From Salipiger thiooxidans (GTDB lineage Bacteria > Pseudomonadota > Alphaproteobacteria > Rhodobacterales > Rhodobacteraceae), in assembly GCF_900102075.1 (NCBI RefSeq), contig NZ_FNAV01000009.1, forward strand, positions 216,195 to 280,194: 64,000 nt of DNA, given 5' to 3'. The notes under the pieces were generated by a model. It saw only the letters and a list, made by a program, of their open reading frames with translations, did no database searches and was not told where the DNA came from. A program made the translations under genes and the position numbers. Numbering within the stretch: the stretch's first letter is position 1; each line of letters opens with the position of its first letter. Of this stretch, positions 53,240 to 62,559 are shown piece after piece.

Positions 53240-54946
53240 ATGAGGGACAGGGCCACGATGACGGCCGGCGGGGCGATCTTCCCCCGGCTCAAGGCGCTGG
53301 GCGTCGACTATGTCTTCGCCAATTCCGGCACCGACTTTCCGCCGATCATCGAGGGACTGGCGCAGGCCGCCGCCGAGGGCATCGACCTGCCCAGGGCGCT
53401 GGTCATGCCGCACGAGCACGCCGCGATGGGCATGGCACACGGCTACTACCTGATGACCGGCAAGGCGCAGGCGGTGATGCTGCACACCAACGTGGGCCTC
53501 GCGAACGGCGCCATCGGTGCCATCAACGCCGCCTGCGAGCACATCCCGATGATCCTCATGTCGGGCCGCACCCCGGTGACCGAGGCCGGCCGCTTCGGCG
53601 CCCGCACCGTGCCCATCGGCTGGGGACAGGAGATGCGCGACCAGACCGCGCTGGTGCGCGAGGCCGCCAAGTGGGACTACGAGCTGAAGTTCCCCGAGCA
53701 GATCCCCGAGCTGCTCGACCGCGCCCACGCCATCGCCACCTCGACGCCCAAAGGGCCGGTCTACCTCTCGATCCCGCGCGAGGTGCTCTGCGAGGAGGTG
53801 CCTGCCGACGGGCTCGACCGCGCGCCCTCGATGGCGGCGGTGGAGCCCGCGCCCGACCCGCAGGCCATCGCCACACTGGCGCGCTGGCTGGCCGGGGCCG
53901 AGAGGCCCCTCATCGTGGCGCAGCGCGGCGCGGGCGATGCCGAGAGCTTCGCCGCCTTCGCGCGCTGGTGCGACGCCTGGGGCATCGGGGTCTGTTCATG
54001 GTGGGCGACGCATCTCGCCATTGCCACCGACCACCCCAGCCACGTCGGCGCCGACCCGGGCCCGTGGCTGGCCGAGGCCGACGTGGTGGTGATTCTCGAC
54101 TGTCTCGCACCCTGGATGCCCGACGCCCACCGGCCGCGTGCGGATGCCAGGATCGTCAACATCGGCCCCGACCCGCTGTTCTCGCGCTTTCCGGTGCGCA
54201 ACTTCCGTTCGGACCTGTCGATCTGTGGCGAGAGCGCCCGCACCCTGCCCGCGCTGATCGCCGCGATGGAGGATCTGCCCCGAGACCAGCATCTCGTGGA
54301 CACCCGCCGCGACCGCCTCGCCGAGCAGAGCCTCGCGCGGCAACGGACACTCGTCGAGACCACCGCACCGGCGGGCGAGCGGCTGACCAAGCCCTCGGTG
54401 AGCCGCATCCTCGGCGAGGCGCTGGACGCGCTCGGCTTGGAAAGCTCGGTGTTCTCGGAGCTCGGCACGATGTTGGGGCCGCTGCCCCGCCGCGACCACC
54501 GCTCGTGGTTCCAGGAGCCACACTCCGGCGGGCTCGGCTGGTCCTTCCCGGCAGCGCTCGGCGCGCAGCTGGCCGAGCCCGACCGGCTCTGCATCGCGAC
54601 CATGGGCGACGGCAGCTACATGTTCTCGAACCCCGTGGCCTGCCACCAGATCGCCGAGGCGCTGGCGCTGCCAGTGCTGGTGGTGATCCTCAACAACGGC
54701 GAATGGGGCGCGGTGCGGCACTCTGTGACCGGGCTCTACCCGGACGGTGCCGCCTCGCGCGCCAATGCCATGCCGCTGACCGGGCTGAGCCCCTCGCCGG
54801 AGTTCTGCAAGGTGGCCGAGGCCAGCAACGCCTGGGCCCGCCGGGTCTCGCACCCGAACGAGCTGCGCCCGGCGCTCGACGCGGCCCTCGCCGTGGTCCG
54901 CAACGATCGCCGCTGCGCCCTGCTCAATGTCGAGATCGTGGGCTGA
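53240..54946 (+). CDS. thiamine-diphosphate enzyme, benzoylformate-decarboxylase-like
   Basis: This is a 568-residue ThDP enzyme of the POX/BFDC superfamily. Cofactor Glu59 is in MPHEHAAMG. A histidine at 82 (LHTNVGLANGAIGAINA) sits where benzoylformate decarboxylase has its catalytic His70. The ThDP/Mg motif GDGSYMFSNP, then LNNGEWGAV, is complete. Acetolactate synthase is a common automatic label, but no regulatory subunit or ilv gene is near. Decarboxylation of an aromatic or other 2-keto acid imported by the TRAP system is my inference. Confidence 0.8.
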   Translation: MRDRATMTAGGAIFPRLKALGVDYVFANSGTDFPPIIEGLAQAAAEGIDLPRALVMPHEHAAMGMAHGYYLMTGKAQAVMLHTNVGLANGAIGAINAACEHIPMILMSGRTPVTEAGRFGARTVPIGWGQEMRDQTALVREAAKWDYELKFPEQIPELLDRAHAIATSTPKGPVYLSIPREVLCEEVPADGLDRAPSMAAVEPAPDPQAIATLARWLAGAERPLIVAQRGAGDAESFAAFARWCDAWGIGVCSWWATHLAIATDHPSHVGADPGPWLAEADVVVILDCLAPWMPDAHRPRADARIVNIGPDPLFSRFPVRNFRSDLSICGESARTLPALIAAMEDLPRDQHLVDTRRDRLAEQSLARQRTLVETTAPAGERLTKPSVSRILGEALDALGLESSVFSELGTMLGPLPRRDHRSWFQEPHSGGLGWSFPAALGAQLAEPDRLCIATMGDGSYMFSNPVACHQIAEALALPVLVVILNNGEWGAVRHSVTGLYPDGAASRANAMPLTGLSPSPEFCKVAEASNAWARRVSHPNELRPALDAALAVVRNDRRCALLNVEIVG

Positions 54947-55119
54947 TACGCCCCGCCACCAGCCCCGGCGAAGACGCGCCGCCGGGCAGGCTTTCCGCTT
55001 GGACCGGACCGGCAACCGGTATTGGAACACCCGCCGCGAAAAAAGCTGGCCCCCTGGAAAAAATTTGTGCCGCGACGGAACCGACGCAGCTTTAGCGCGT
55101 TGTCAACTTCTGAACAGGT

Positions 55120-55719
55120 ATGCTTGCAGACGGCGCTCAGAAGACATTGGAAAACCAGACGGCCCTCGCCCCGACCATCGTAGACACTCCCATCTCCTTC
55201 AGACACCTCCTCAGACACTGCAGTCGGGCGGACCATGACAGCGCCGAACGGTTGTTCGAGGGCTTTCTCCGCGCACCCGACCGACAACTGCCGTGGTTCC
55301 TTGCCACGCAGCACAGCGCGCTCACCGCGCTGCTGCAGAGTCGTGCCGCGGGCGACGTGCTGCTCTCGGGGCTGGTACTGACCGACATCATCGGGCGGCT
55401 GGCCTTCGACCTGCGCGGCCTCGGGCGCACGCCCGCCCCCATCGAGCCCGCCGATCCGCTCGACCCGCTTGCGGTCGACTACCTCGTGCTGGGCTCGCGT
55501 CTTGGCACCGAGACCATGCGCCGCCAGCTCTTCGGCGACCGCAAGCGCGAGGAGGTGCCGCAGTACTTCCTCACCGGCACCGCGCCCGACCTGTGGCGAC
55601 GCCATTGCGCGATGCTCGACGATGTGGCAACCGGCAGCTCAAGGGCCGAGCGTATCGTGAAGGACACGAACACCGGCTTCGCACTGTTCCAACGGGCGGC
55701 CCTGGCGCAGCCCCGATGA
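55120..55719 (+). CDS. bphO: heme oxygenase (biliverdin-producing), BphO-like
   Basis: This is a 199-residue helical protein of the bacterial heme oxygenase type. A probable proximal heme ligand is His39 in RADHDSAERLF. The distal-helix glycine-rich region corresponds to VDYLVLGSRLGTETMRRQLF. It would turn heme into biliverdin IX-alpha, the chromophore of the phytochrome encoded 16 bp downstream; this gene order is common. The start ATG 55120 has only a weak binding site. The family call depends strongly on the neighbour. Confidence 0.75.
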   Translation: MLADGAQKTLENQTALAPTIVDTPISFRHLLRHCSRADHDSAERLFEGFLRAPDRQLPWFLATQHSALTALLQSRAAGDVLLSGLVLTDIIGRLAFDLRGLGRTPAPIEPADPLDPLAVDYLVLGSRLGTETMRRQLFGDRKREEVPQYFLTGTAPDLWRRHCAMLDDVATGSSRAERIVKDTNTGFALFQRAALAQPR

Positions 55720-55735
55720 CGAAAGACTCTCGCCC

Positions 55736-58330
55736 ATGACCGTCGACACGCCCCGCCACGTTTCCAGCCAAGCCGTCGACCTTACCAACTGCGATCGCGA
55801 ACCCATCCACCAGCTCGGGAAGGTACAGTCCTACGGCGCATTGATCGCGCTGTCGTCGGACTGGATCGTCCAGCACGCCTCCGAGAACCTCGGCGAGATC
55901 CTCGGCGTTTCGGCGGACGATGCCCTGGGGCGGCCCCTGCACGAGCTTATCGTGTCGGACGCCTTCGACCGCATCCGCCGGAACCTGCGCGTGGTCGAGC
56001 TGCCCGACGGGGTGCTGCGGCTCTTCAACGTCACCATGTGTGCCAGCGGGCGCGCCTTCGATGTCTCGGTGCATGGCTCCGACGACATGCTGGTCATCGA
56101 GTTCGAGCCCAAGATGTCGCAGAGCGGCCGCGACGTGCTGGCCGAGGTCTACCCGCAGATCGCCGCGCTCAGCCGCAACCGCGACCTGCACGCCCTGACC
56201 CGCACCGCCGCGCGCGCGCTGCAGGAGCTCTCGGGCTTCGACAGCGTCATGGTCTACCAGTTCCAGCCCGACGGCTCGGGCAAGGTCGTGGCCGAGACCC
56301 GTTCGGACGGCATGGCGAAATACGACGGCATGATGTTCCCCGCCTCGGACATTCCGGTGCAGGCCCGCGCGCTCTACAAGCGCTCGCTGCTGCGGCTCAT
56401 CGCCGACGTGAATGACCCCGGCACCCCGATCACCCCCGGCGCGTCGCTCGACGGCCGGCCGATCGACCTGTCGCTGGCGGTCACCCGCGCCGTGTCGCCC
56501 ATCCACATCGAGTACCTGCGCAACATGGGCGTCGAGGCCTCGATGTCGGTGTCGATCATGAAGGACGGCGATCTCTGGGGGCTCTTTGCCTGCCATCACC
56601 ACAGCCCCCGCTACATCGACTACGAGCGCCGCACCGCCATCGAGATGTTCGCGCACATGTTCTCCTACGAGCTGTCGCGCTTCGAGGACGGGCAGCGCAA
56701 GCGTGCCGAGCACGAGGCCAGCCGCCTGCAGACCCTGCTCATGGGCCACATGGCGAACGGCCGTCCCATGGCCGAGAGCCTGCTCGCGGTGTCCGAGGAC
56801 ATCCGGCAGGTGATCCCCCATGACGGGCTGGTGCTTTTCGAGAACGAAGAGTTCAACGCCACCGGCTCGGTCCCCAGCGAAGGGGAGTTCCGCTCGATGG
56901 CGCGCTTCCTCGACCGCTCGATCGGCTCGTCGGTGTTCCAGACCGACTGCCTCGGCAAGCTGGTGGAGCCGGCCCGCGACTACGCCACCCGCACCGCCGG
57001 CATCCTTGCCATCCCGATCTCGAAGCGGCCGCGCGACTATCTCGTGCTGACCCGGCGCCAGGTCGAGGAGACGGTGAACTGGGCCGGCGATCCGACCAAG
57101 CCCGCGATCGTGGGGCCCAACGGCGACCGGCTGACCCCGCGCAAGAGCTTCGAGGCCTGGCGCGAGACCGTGACCGGGCGCTGCGCACCCTGGTCGCCGC
57201 AGGAGCTGCACGCCGCCGACCGGCTGCGCACGGTGCTGCTCGAGGTCTTCCTCAAGGTCACCGACGCCGCCAACCTGGAGCGCAAGCGCGCGCAGGAGCA
57301 GCAGCAACTGCTGATCTCCGAGCTCAACCACCGGGTCCGCAACATCCTCAACCTGATGCGCGGGCTGCTGGCGCAGTCGCGGTCCTCGGCAACGACGCTC
57401 GAGGACTTCACCGCCAACCTCGACGGCCGCATACAGGCGCTGGCGCGGGCCCATGACCAGCTCACCTCCGAGCAGTTCGAGCCCGCTTCGCTGCGGGACC
57501 TCATCACCTGCGAATTCGCCGCCTATGCCAGCGGCAAGACCGAACGGGTGCTGATCGAGGGCCCCGACGCGCTGATCGGCTCGACCGCTTTCACCACCAT
57601 GGCGCTGGTGCTGCACGAGATGGCCACGAACTCGATCAAGTACGGCGCGCTCTGCGACACCGGCGGCCGGGTCCACGTCAAGCTCAGAGAGGACAGCAGC
57701 GGCGGCATGCTCATCGACTGGATCGAGCGCGGCGGCCCGCCGGTCACGCCGCCGAAGCGCCGCGGCTTCGGCACCATGATCATCGAGGGCTCGATCCCGC
57801 ACGAGCTCAAGGGCGATGCCGACATCAGCTACAAGATGACCGGCGTCGAGGCCCATTTCCGCCTGCCCTCCACGGTGATCTCGCAGATTGTGCGGCAGCC
57901 GGGCAGCGCGCCTGCGGCCCCCGCCCCGGGCGCCGCGGTCGGGGATGGCGCCCTGCGGCTGAGCGGCACCGGGCTCGTGGTCGAGGACTCGCTCATCATC
58001 GCGATGGATGCGGCGGCGACACTCGAGGATCTTGGCGCCTCCGAGGTCAAGACGCATTCCTCGGTGTCGTCCGCGCTCAAGTGGCTCGAGACCAACCGCG
58101 TCGACTTTGCCCTGCTTGACGTCAACCTCGGCGACGAGCAGTCGCTGCCGGTGGCGGAGGCGCTTTACGCGGCCGGGGTGCCCTTCGTGCTCGCCACCGG
58201 TTACGGCGCAACGGCCGAGCTGATGGAGACCTACCCGCCCTGCACCATCGTCCAGAAACCGTTCTCGGCCTCCTCCATCGAGCAGGCATTCAAGACCGCC
58301 TTTGCAAAATTGCAGCAAAAAAACGACTGA
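55736..58330 (+). CDS. bphP: bacteriophytochrome histidine kinase with C-terminal receiver domain
   Basis: This is an 864-residue red/far-red light sensor. PAS domain with biliverdin-binding Cys19 (TNCDREPIHQLG); GAF domain with PASDIPVQAR; PHY domain with the tongue motif PRKSF near 480. The kinase is of the HWE/HisKA_2 class (ISELNHRVRNILN, and MALVLHEMATNSIKYG). A receiver domain ends the protein (about 740-860), with phospho-Asp in LLDVNLG and Lys in VQKPF. Domains are complete. It sits between bphO and a small PAS protein. Confidence 0.95.
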   Translation: MTVDTPRHVSSQAVDLTNCDREPIHQLGKVQSYGALIALSSDWIVQHASENLGEILGVSADDALGRPLHELIVSDAFDRIRRNLRVVELPDGVLRLFNVTMCASGRAFDVSVHGSDDMLVIEFEPKMSQSGRDVLAEVYPQIAALSRNRDLHALTRTAARALQELSGFDSVMVYQFQPDGSGKVVAETRSDGMAKYDGMMFPASDIPVQARALYKRSLLRLIADVNDPGTPITPGASLDGRPIDLSLAVTRAVSPIHIEYLRNMGVEASMSVSIMKDGDLWGLFACHHHSPRYIDYERRTAIEMFAHMFSYELSRFEDGQRKRAEHEASRLQTLLMGHMANGRPMAESLLAVSEDIRQVIPHDGLVLFENEEFNATGSVPSEGEFRSMARFLDRSIGSSVFQTDCLGKLVEPARDYATRTAGILAIPISKRPRDYLVLTRRQVEETVNWAGDPTKPAIVGPNGDRLTPRKSFEAWRETVTGRCAPWSPQELHAADRLRTVLLEVFLKVTDAANLERKRAQEQQQLLISELNHRVRNILNLMRGLLAQSRSSATTLEDFTANLDGRIQALARAHDQLTSEQFEPASLRDLITCEFAAYASGKTERVLIEGPDALIGSTAFTTMALVLHEMATNSIKYGALCDTGGRVHVKLREDSSGGMLIDWIERGGPPVTPPKRRGFGTMIIEGSIPHELKGDADISYKMTGVEAHFRLPSTVISQIVRQPGSAPAAPAPGAAVGDGALRLSGTGLVVEDSLIIAMDAAATLEDLGASEVKTHSSVSSALKWLETNRVDFALLDVNLGDEQSLPVAEALYAAGVPFVLATGYGATAELMETYPPCTIVQKPFSASSIEQAFKTAFAKLQQKND

Positions 58331-58396
58331 CCGGCACTTGACCTCTTAAATCGATTTATCATTCGCGCTAAATTCCTCCCGCGGATTTGAGCGGGG

Positions 58397-59008
58397 GTGG
58401 TTGACGTGATTCTGAGCCGTGACCTGATGAGCGACGAGACAACCGTCGCGATGCTTGGCCATATCGCCGCGCGGACGCGAGTGTGTGCCATGGTGATCGA
58501 CCGCGAGGGCCGTATCCTCGCGGTGAACCAGAGCGGGCTAGACCTGCTCGAGGTCGCGCTGTCCGACATCTGCGGGCAGGTCTGGGCCGAGCGCTGGCAG
58601 AGCCCGGAGCGCGAGCGCGCCGACCTTGCGCTTGCCCGCGCCTTCGCCGGCGAGACGGCTGCGTTTACCGGCCTCTGCCGCCGCGACGAAGAGGCCACCG
58701 CCTGGGAAGTCGAGATCCTGCCGCTGGAGCGTCGCGACCATGCGGTCGCCACGGTGCTGATGATCTGCCGGCAGATCGAGGTCCCCCTTGCTGCAGGTCT
58801 GACCAGCGACGACCCGAAGGATGCCGCGCTCGGCGATGCGCTGCACGCCTTTGCCAACCTCGCCAGCGTCGCGGAATCAAGCGTGCGGCTGCTGGAACGG
58901 GTGAGCGAGGACCCCAAGGTGTCCGAGATCGCAGCGGCCATGCAACAGGCTGCCGATGCCGCGCGCGACCGGATCGTCAGGCTCACCGCCCAACGCGACC
59001 CGCTCTGA
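58397..59008 (+). CDS. PAS domain protein with a DHp-like helical tail, no kinase domain
   Basis: This is a 203-residue soluble protein. Residues 20-130 form a PAS domain (VCAMVIDREGRILAVNQSGL). The tail (about 145-200) reads DALHAFANLASVAESSVRLLER and AAAMQQAADAARDRI. It resembles the A-H-D-F-N-N dimerisation/phosphotransfer helices of hybrid kinases, keeping the His but with Ala after it, and no ATPase domain follows. It may pass or receive phosphate in the phytochrome system. The start is uncertain: GTG 58397, GTG 58406 or ATG 58427. Confidence 0.7.
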   Translation: MVDVILSRDLMSDETTVAMLGHIAARTRVCAMVIDREGRILAVNQSGLDLLEVALSDICGQVWAERWQSPERERADLALARAFAGETAAFTGLCRRDEEATAWEVEILPLERRDHAVATVLMICRQIEVPLAAGLTSDDPKDAALGDALHAFANLASVAESSVRLLERVSEDPKVSEIAAAMQQAADAARDRIVRLTAQRDPL

Positions 59009-59056
59009 GCGTCTTGCGCGAAGGCCCGCCCTCGGGCAGGCCTTCCATCGTCAGGG

Positions 59057-60250
59057 TCAGATCGCCTCGAGCGCGATGGCGATGCCCTGCCCCACGCCGA
59101 TGCACATGGTCGAGAGCGACTTCTCTCCCGGCTTGAGGTCGAGCATCGCCGAGCCGGTGATGCGCGCGCCGCTCATGCCGAGCGGGTGGCCAAGCGCGAT
59201 GGCGCCGCCGTTGGCGTTCACCCGCGGGTCGTCGTCGGCAATGCCGAGTTCACGCAGCGTCGCGAGCCCCTGCGAGGCGAAGGCCTCGTTGAGCTCGATC
59301 ACCGCGAAATCGCTGGCCGCGAGGCCGAGCCGCGCCATCAGCTTCTGCGACGCGGGCGCCGGGCCGAAGCCCATGATCCGCGGCGCGACGCCGGCGGTGG
59401 CCCCGCCCAGCACGCGGGCAACGGGGGTGAGCCCATGCGCCTTGGCCGCCGCCTCGGAGGCAAGGATCAGCGCCGCCGCCCCGTCGTTCACACCTGAGGC
59501 GTTTCCCGCAGTGATCGTGCCGCCGGGCTTCACGAAACCTCGGAGCTTGGCCAGCCCCTCGGCGGTGGTGGCGCGCGGGTGCTCGTCGCGGTCGACCACG
59601 ACCGGATCGCCCTTGCGCTGCGGGATGCTCACCGGGGTGATCTCGCGCGCGAGCCGGCCGTTGGCCTGCGCCTCGGCTGCCTTTTGCTGCGAGCGCAGGG
59701 CGAAAGCGTCCTGATCCTCGCGGCTGACGTTGAAATCCTCGGCCACGTTCTCGGCGGTTTCGGGCATGGAGTCCACGCCGTACTGCGCCTTCATCAGCGG
59801 ATTGACGAAGCGCCAGCCGATGGTGGTGTCGTGGATTTCGCTGGAGCGGCTGAAGGCGCTCTCGGCCTTTGGCATCACGAAGGGCGCGCGCGACATGCTC
59901 TCGACGCCACCGGCGATGGCGAAGTCGATCTCGCCCGCCTTGATGGCGCGGGCGGCGGTGATGATCGCGTCCATGCCCGACCCGCAGAGCCGGTTCATCG
60001 TGGTGCCGGGCACCGTCTCGGGCAGCCCCGCCAGCAGCGAGGACATGCGCGCGACGTTGCGGTTGTCCTCGCCCGCCTGGTTGGCGCAGCCGAAGATCAC
60101 CTCGTCCACTGCCGCCCAGTCGAGATCGTGCTTTGCCATCAGCGCCCTGAGCGGGATTGCCCCAAGGTCGTCGGCCCGCACCGGTGCCAGCGCGCCGCCG
60201 AAGCGGCCAATGGGGGTGCGGATGTAGTCGCAGATGTAAACGTCGGTCAT
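59057..60250 (-). CDS. pcaF: 3-oxoadipyl-CoA thiolase
   Basis: This is a 397-residue thiolase splitting 3-oxoadipyl-CoA into acetyl-CoA and succinyl-CoA. Catalytic Cys is in NRLCGSGMDAI, His in NANGGAIALGHPLGMSGAR and the second Cys in STMCIGVGQGIA, a form typical of PcaF/PaaJ. It is the last gene of pcaI-pcaJ-pcaF and overlaps pcaJ by 4 bp. Confidence 0.93.
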   Translation of the reverse strand: MTDVYICDYIRTPIGRFGGALAPVRADDLGAIPLRALMAKHDLDWAAVDEVIFGCANQAGEDNRNVARMSSLLAGLPETVPGTTMNRLCGSGMDAIITAARAIKAGEIDFAIAGGVESMSRAPFVMPKAESAFSRSSEIHDTTIGWRFVNPLMKAQYGVDSMPETAENVAEDFNVSREDQDAFALRSQQKAAEAQANGRLAREITPVSIPQRKGDPVVVDRDEHPRATTAEGLAKLRGFVKPGGTITAGNASGVNDGAAALILASEAAAKAHGLTPVARVLGGATAGVAPRIMGFGPAPASQKLMARLGLAASDFAVIELNEAFASQGLATLRELGIADDDPRVNANGGAIALGHPLGMSGARITGSAMLDLKPGEKSLSTMCIGVGQGIAIALEAI

Positions 60251-60936
60251 GCCAGTTCCTCCGGAGCGATCAGGTCGCCGATCTCGCCCTCCACGTGCAG
60301 CGGAGCCCCGGTCACCGCCTGCAGGTCCTCGAGCGAGATCGCCGGGACCTTCTCGCGCAGGATGAATTTTCCGTCTTCGATGTCGACCACCGCAAGCGAG
60401 GTGTAGACCCGGGTCACGCAGCCCACGCCGGTGAGCGGCAGGGTGCATTCCGCGACGAGCTTGGGCTCGCCCTTCTTGGTGACGTGGTCGGTCAGCACCG
60501 CCACGCGCCTGGCACCGTGGACGAGGTCCATCGCCCCGCCCACCGCGGGAACGCCGCCCTTGCCGGTCGACCAGTTCGCGAGATCCCCGCTCTGCGCCAC
60601 TTCGTAGGCCCCGAGGATGGCCACGTCGAGATGGCCGCCGCGCACCATGGCGAAGCTGTCGGCGTGGTGGAAGAACGCGGTCCCTGGCTTGATCGTGATC
60701 GCCTTCTTACCGGCGTTGATGCAGTCCCAGTCTTCCTCGCCGGGCGCGGGCGCCTTGCCGAAGTCGAGCACGCCGTTCTCGGTGTGGAAGATCGCCTGCC
60801 GGCCCTCGGGCTGGAAGCGGGCGACCATCTCGGGGAAGCCGATGCCGAGGTTGACGTATGCGCCGTCCTCGATGTCCTGCGCGGCGCGCCAGGCGATCTG
60901 GGCGTTCGACAGCTTGATGTCCTGAATGTCGCTCAT
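60247..60936 (-). CDS. pcaJ: 3-oxoadipate CoA-transferase subunit B
   Basis: This is a 229-residue family I CoA-transferase beta subunit. The catalytic Glu is in FHTENGVLDFG, and GIGFPEMVARF and GGHLDVAILGAYEVA are typical. With PcaI it moves CoA from succinyl-CoA to 3-oxoadipate. Both neighbours overlap it by 4 bp. Confidence 0.94.
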   Translation of the reverse strand: MSDIQDIKLSNAQIAWRAAQDIEDGAYVNLGIGFPEMVARFQPEGRQAIFHTENGVLDFGKAPAPGEEDWDCINAGKKAITIKPGTAFFHHADSFAMVRGGHLDVAILGAYEVAQSGDLANWSTGKGGVPAVGGAMDLVHGARRVAVLTDHVTKKGEPKLVAECTLPLTGVGCVTRVYTSLAVVDIEDGKFILREKVPAISLEDLQAVTGAPLHVEGEIGDLIAPEELA

Positions 60937-61640
60937 GGGTAGACGACCTCCGCGCGGTTGAGTGCCTCTTCCTGTGCCGGGGCGGCGACCTCGACCACGT
61001 GGTCGACGAAGATCCCCGGCGTCACGACCTGCTCGGGGTCGATGCCGCCACGCTCCACCACGCGGGTCACCTGCGCGATGGTGACGGCGGCAGCGGTGGC
61101 CATGATCGGGTTGAAGTTCCGCGCCGCCATCCGGTAGGTCAGGTTGCCGTGCGGGTCGCCGGTCTCGGCCTTGATCAGCGCGAAGTCCGCCTTGAGCCAG
61201 CGTTCCTGCACGTAAGAGCGGCCGTCGAACTCGGCGACCGGCTTGCCCTTGGCGAGGTCGGTGCCGTAGCTCGTGGGCGTGTAGAAGGCGGGAATGCCCG
61301 CGCCGCCCGCCCGGATGCGCTCGGCCAGCGTGCCCTGCGGCACCAGTTCCAGCTCGATGCTGCCCGCGCGGTAGGCTTCGGTGAAGACCACCGGATCAGC
61401 GCTGCGCGGGAACGAGCAGATCAGCTTGTCCACCTGCCCCTGTTCGATCAGCGCGGCGAGGCCCACGTGGCCGTTGCCGGCGTTGTTGTTGACCACCGTC
61501 AGGTGCTTCGCCCCGTGGTCGATCAGCGCGTGAATGAGTTCGATCGGTGCGCCCGATCCGCCGAAGCCGCCGATCATCACCGTGGCTCCGTCCGGGATGC
61601 GCGACACCGCCTCGGCGAGCGAGGCCAGTCTCTTGTCCAT
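60933..61640 (-). CDS. pcaI: 3-oxoadipate CoA-transferase subunit A
   Basis: This is a 235-residue alpha subunit. GATVMIGGFGGSGAPIELI near 18-36 and the VNNNAGNGHVGLAALIEQG stretch are hallmarks of family I CoA-transferases. It is the first gene of the pcaIJF operon and is divergent from pcaR. Confidence 0.94.
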   Translation of the reverse strand: MDKRLASLAEAVSRIPDGATVMIGGFGGSGAPIELIHALIDHGAKHLTVVNNNAGNGHVGLAALIEQGQVDKLICSFPRSADPVVFTEAYRAGSIELELVPQGTLAERIRAGGAGIPAFYTPTSYGTDLAKGKPVAEFDGRSYVQERWLKADFALIKAETGDPHGNLTYRMAARNFNPIMATAAAVTIAQVTRVVERGGIDPEQVVTPGIFVDHVVEVAAPAQEEALNRAEVVYP

Positions 61641-61721
61641 GACAATCCTCCTTCATGGCGCGCGCCCGCGCGCCTGCTGCCCCAAGTGCTAGGCCCCGTC
61701 CCGGCGCGTTGCCAGACGATC

Positions 61722-61777
61722 CGTGCGCATATTGACATTTGTTCGCATCGCACGGAGTTCTGTTCGCATGTTGAACA
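61722..61777 (+). promoter_or_regulatory. pcaI/pcaR control region with TGTTCGCAT repeats
   Basis: TGTTCGCAT occurs at 61740-61748 and 61761-61769, 21 bp apart, with a weaker TGCGCAT at 61724-61730. The second copy covers the start codon of pcaR and joins TGTTC-N7-GAACA (61761-61777). TTGACA at 61732-61737 may be a -35 element. Binding by the IclR-type regulator itself is likely. Confidence 0.5.
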
Positions 61778-62523
61778 AGACAGACACCATCGCCTCGTTC
61801 GCCAAGGGGTTGCGGGTCCTCGAATGCTTCGGGGCCGAGCATCCACGCCGCTCGGTCTCGGAGGTCGCGGCGGCCACCGGGCTCGACCGCGCCACCGCCC
61901 GGCGCTGCCTGCTGACGCTGCATGCCCAGGGCTACGCCGAGTATGACGGCAAGTACTTCACCCTGACGCCGCGCACCCTGCGGCTGGGCATAGGGGCGCT
62001 GGCCTCGCTGCCGCTGAGCCAGGTGGTGCAGCCGTGGCTCGACCAGTTGACGGAACAGATCGGCCAGAGTTGTTCCGTCTCGATCCTCGACGGGGCCGAG
62101 ATCGTCTACCTTGCCCGCGCCGCGCAACGGCGGGTGATGTCGATCGGGCTGATGCCGGGCTCGCGGCTGCCGGCGCATTGCACCTCGATGGGCCGGGTGC
62201 TGCTGGCCGCCCTGCCCGAGGCCGAGGCCCGCGCCATCGTCGAGGGCTCGGACCTGACGCCGCGCACCGCCTTCAGCCTCACCGACCCCGAGGAGGTGCT
62301 GGCCCGCATCGACGAGGTCGGACGGCTGGGCTACGCGCTGATCGATCAGGAGGTCGAGACCGGGCTGCGCTCGATCGCGGTGCCGGTACTGGACGCACGC
62401 GGCGTGACGGTGGCGGCGCTCAACACCGGCATGGCCGCCACGCAGGACGGCGCCGAGACGCTGGTGCGCGACTACCTGCCGGCGCTGCAGAAGGTACAGG
62501 CGGGGCTGCGGCGGGTGCTCTGA
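61768..62523 (+). CDS. pcaR: IclR family regulator PcaR
   Basis: This is a 251-residue IclR regulator: winged helix RSVSEVAAATGLDRATARRCL (about 27-47) and a C-terminal effector domain (about 80-250) with GSRLPAHCTSMGRVLLA and GLRSIAVPVLD. PcaR/PobR-type IclR proteins respond to beta-ketoadipate and control pcaIJF. Divergent position supports the name. ATG 61768 is preferred to a frame 15 codons longer. Confidence 0.9.
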   Translation: MLNKTDTIASFAKGLRVLECFGAEHPRRSVSEVAAATGLDRATARRCLLTLHAQGYAEYDGKYFTLTPRTLRLGIGALASLPLSQVVQPWLDQLTEQIGQSCSVSILDGAEIVYLARAAQRRVMSIGLMPGSRLPAHCTSMGRVLLAALPEAEARAIVEGSDLTPRTAFSLTDPEEVLARIDEVGRLGYALIDQEVETGLRSIAVPVLDARGVTVAALNTGMAATQDGAETLVRDYLPALQKVQAGLRRVL

Positions 62524-62559
62524 CCCGCCACCTCCGTGACTGGTCGGCATCCGACGCCG

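Noticed and set aside
53240..54946. Acetolactate synthase large subunit
   Set aside because: No small subunit or other ilv genes are adjacent, and the His at position 82 plus the TRAP context fit a 2-keto-acid decarboxylase better.
55080..55120. PpsR/CrtJ-type site (TGT-N12-ACA) before the heme oxygenase gene
   Set aside because: The best match has a spacer of 10 rather than 12, and no photosynthesis genes are near.
55571..58318. 915-residue open frame antisense to the bacteriophytochrome
   Set aside because: It is a product of high GC content: low complexity, rich in R, G, A and H, and fully covered by a real gene on the other strand.
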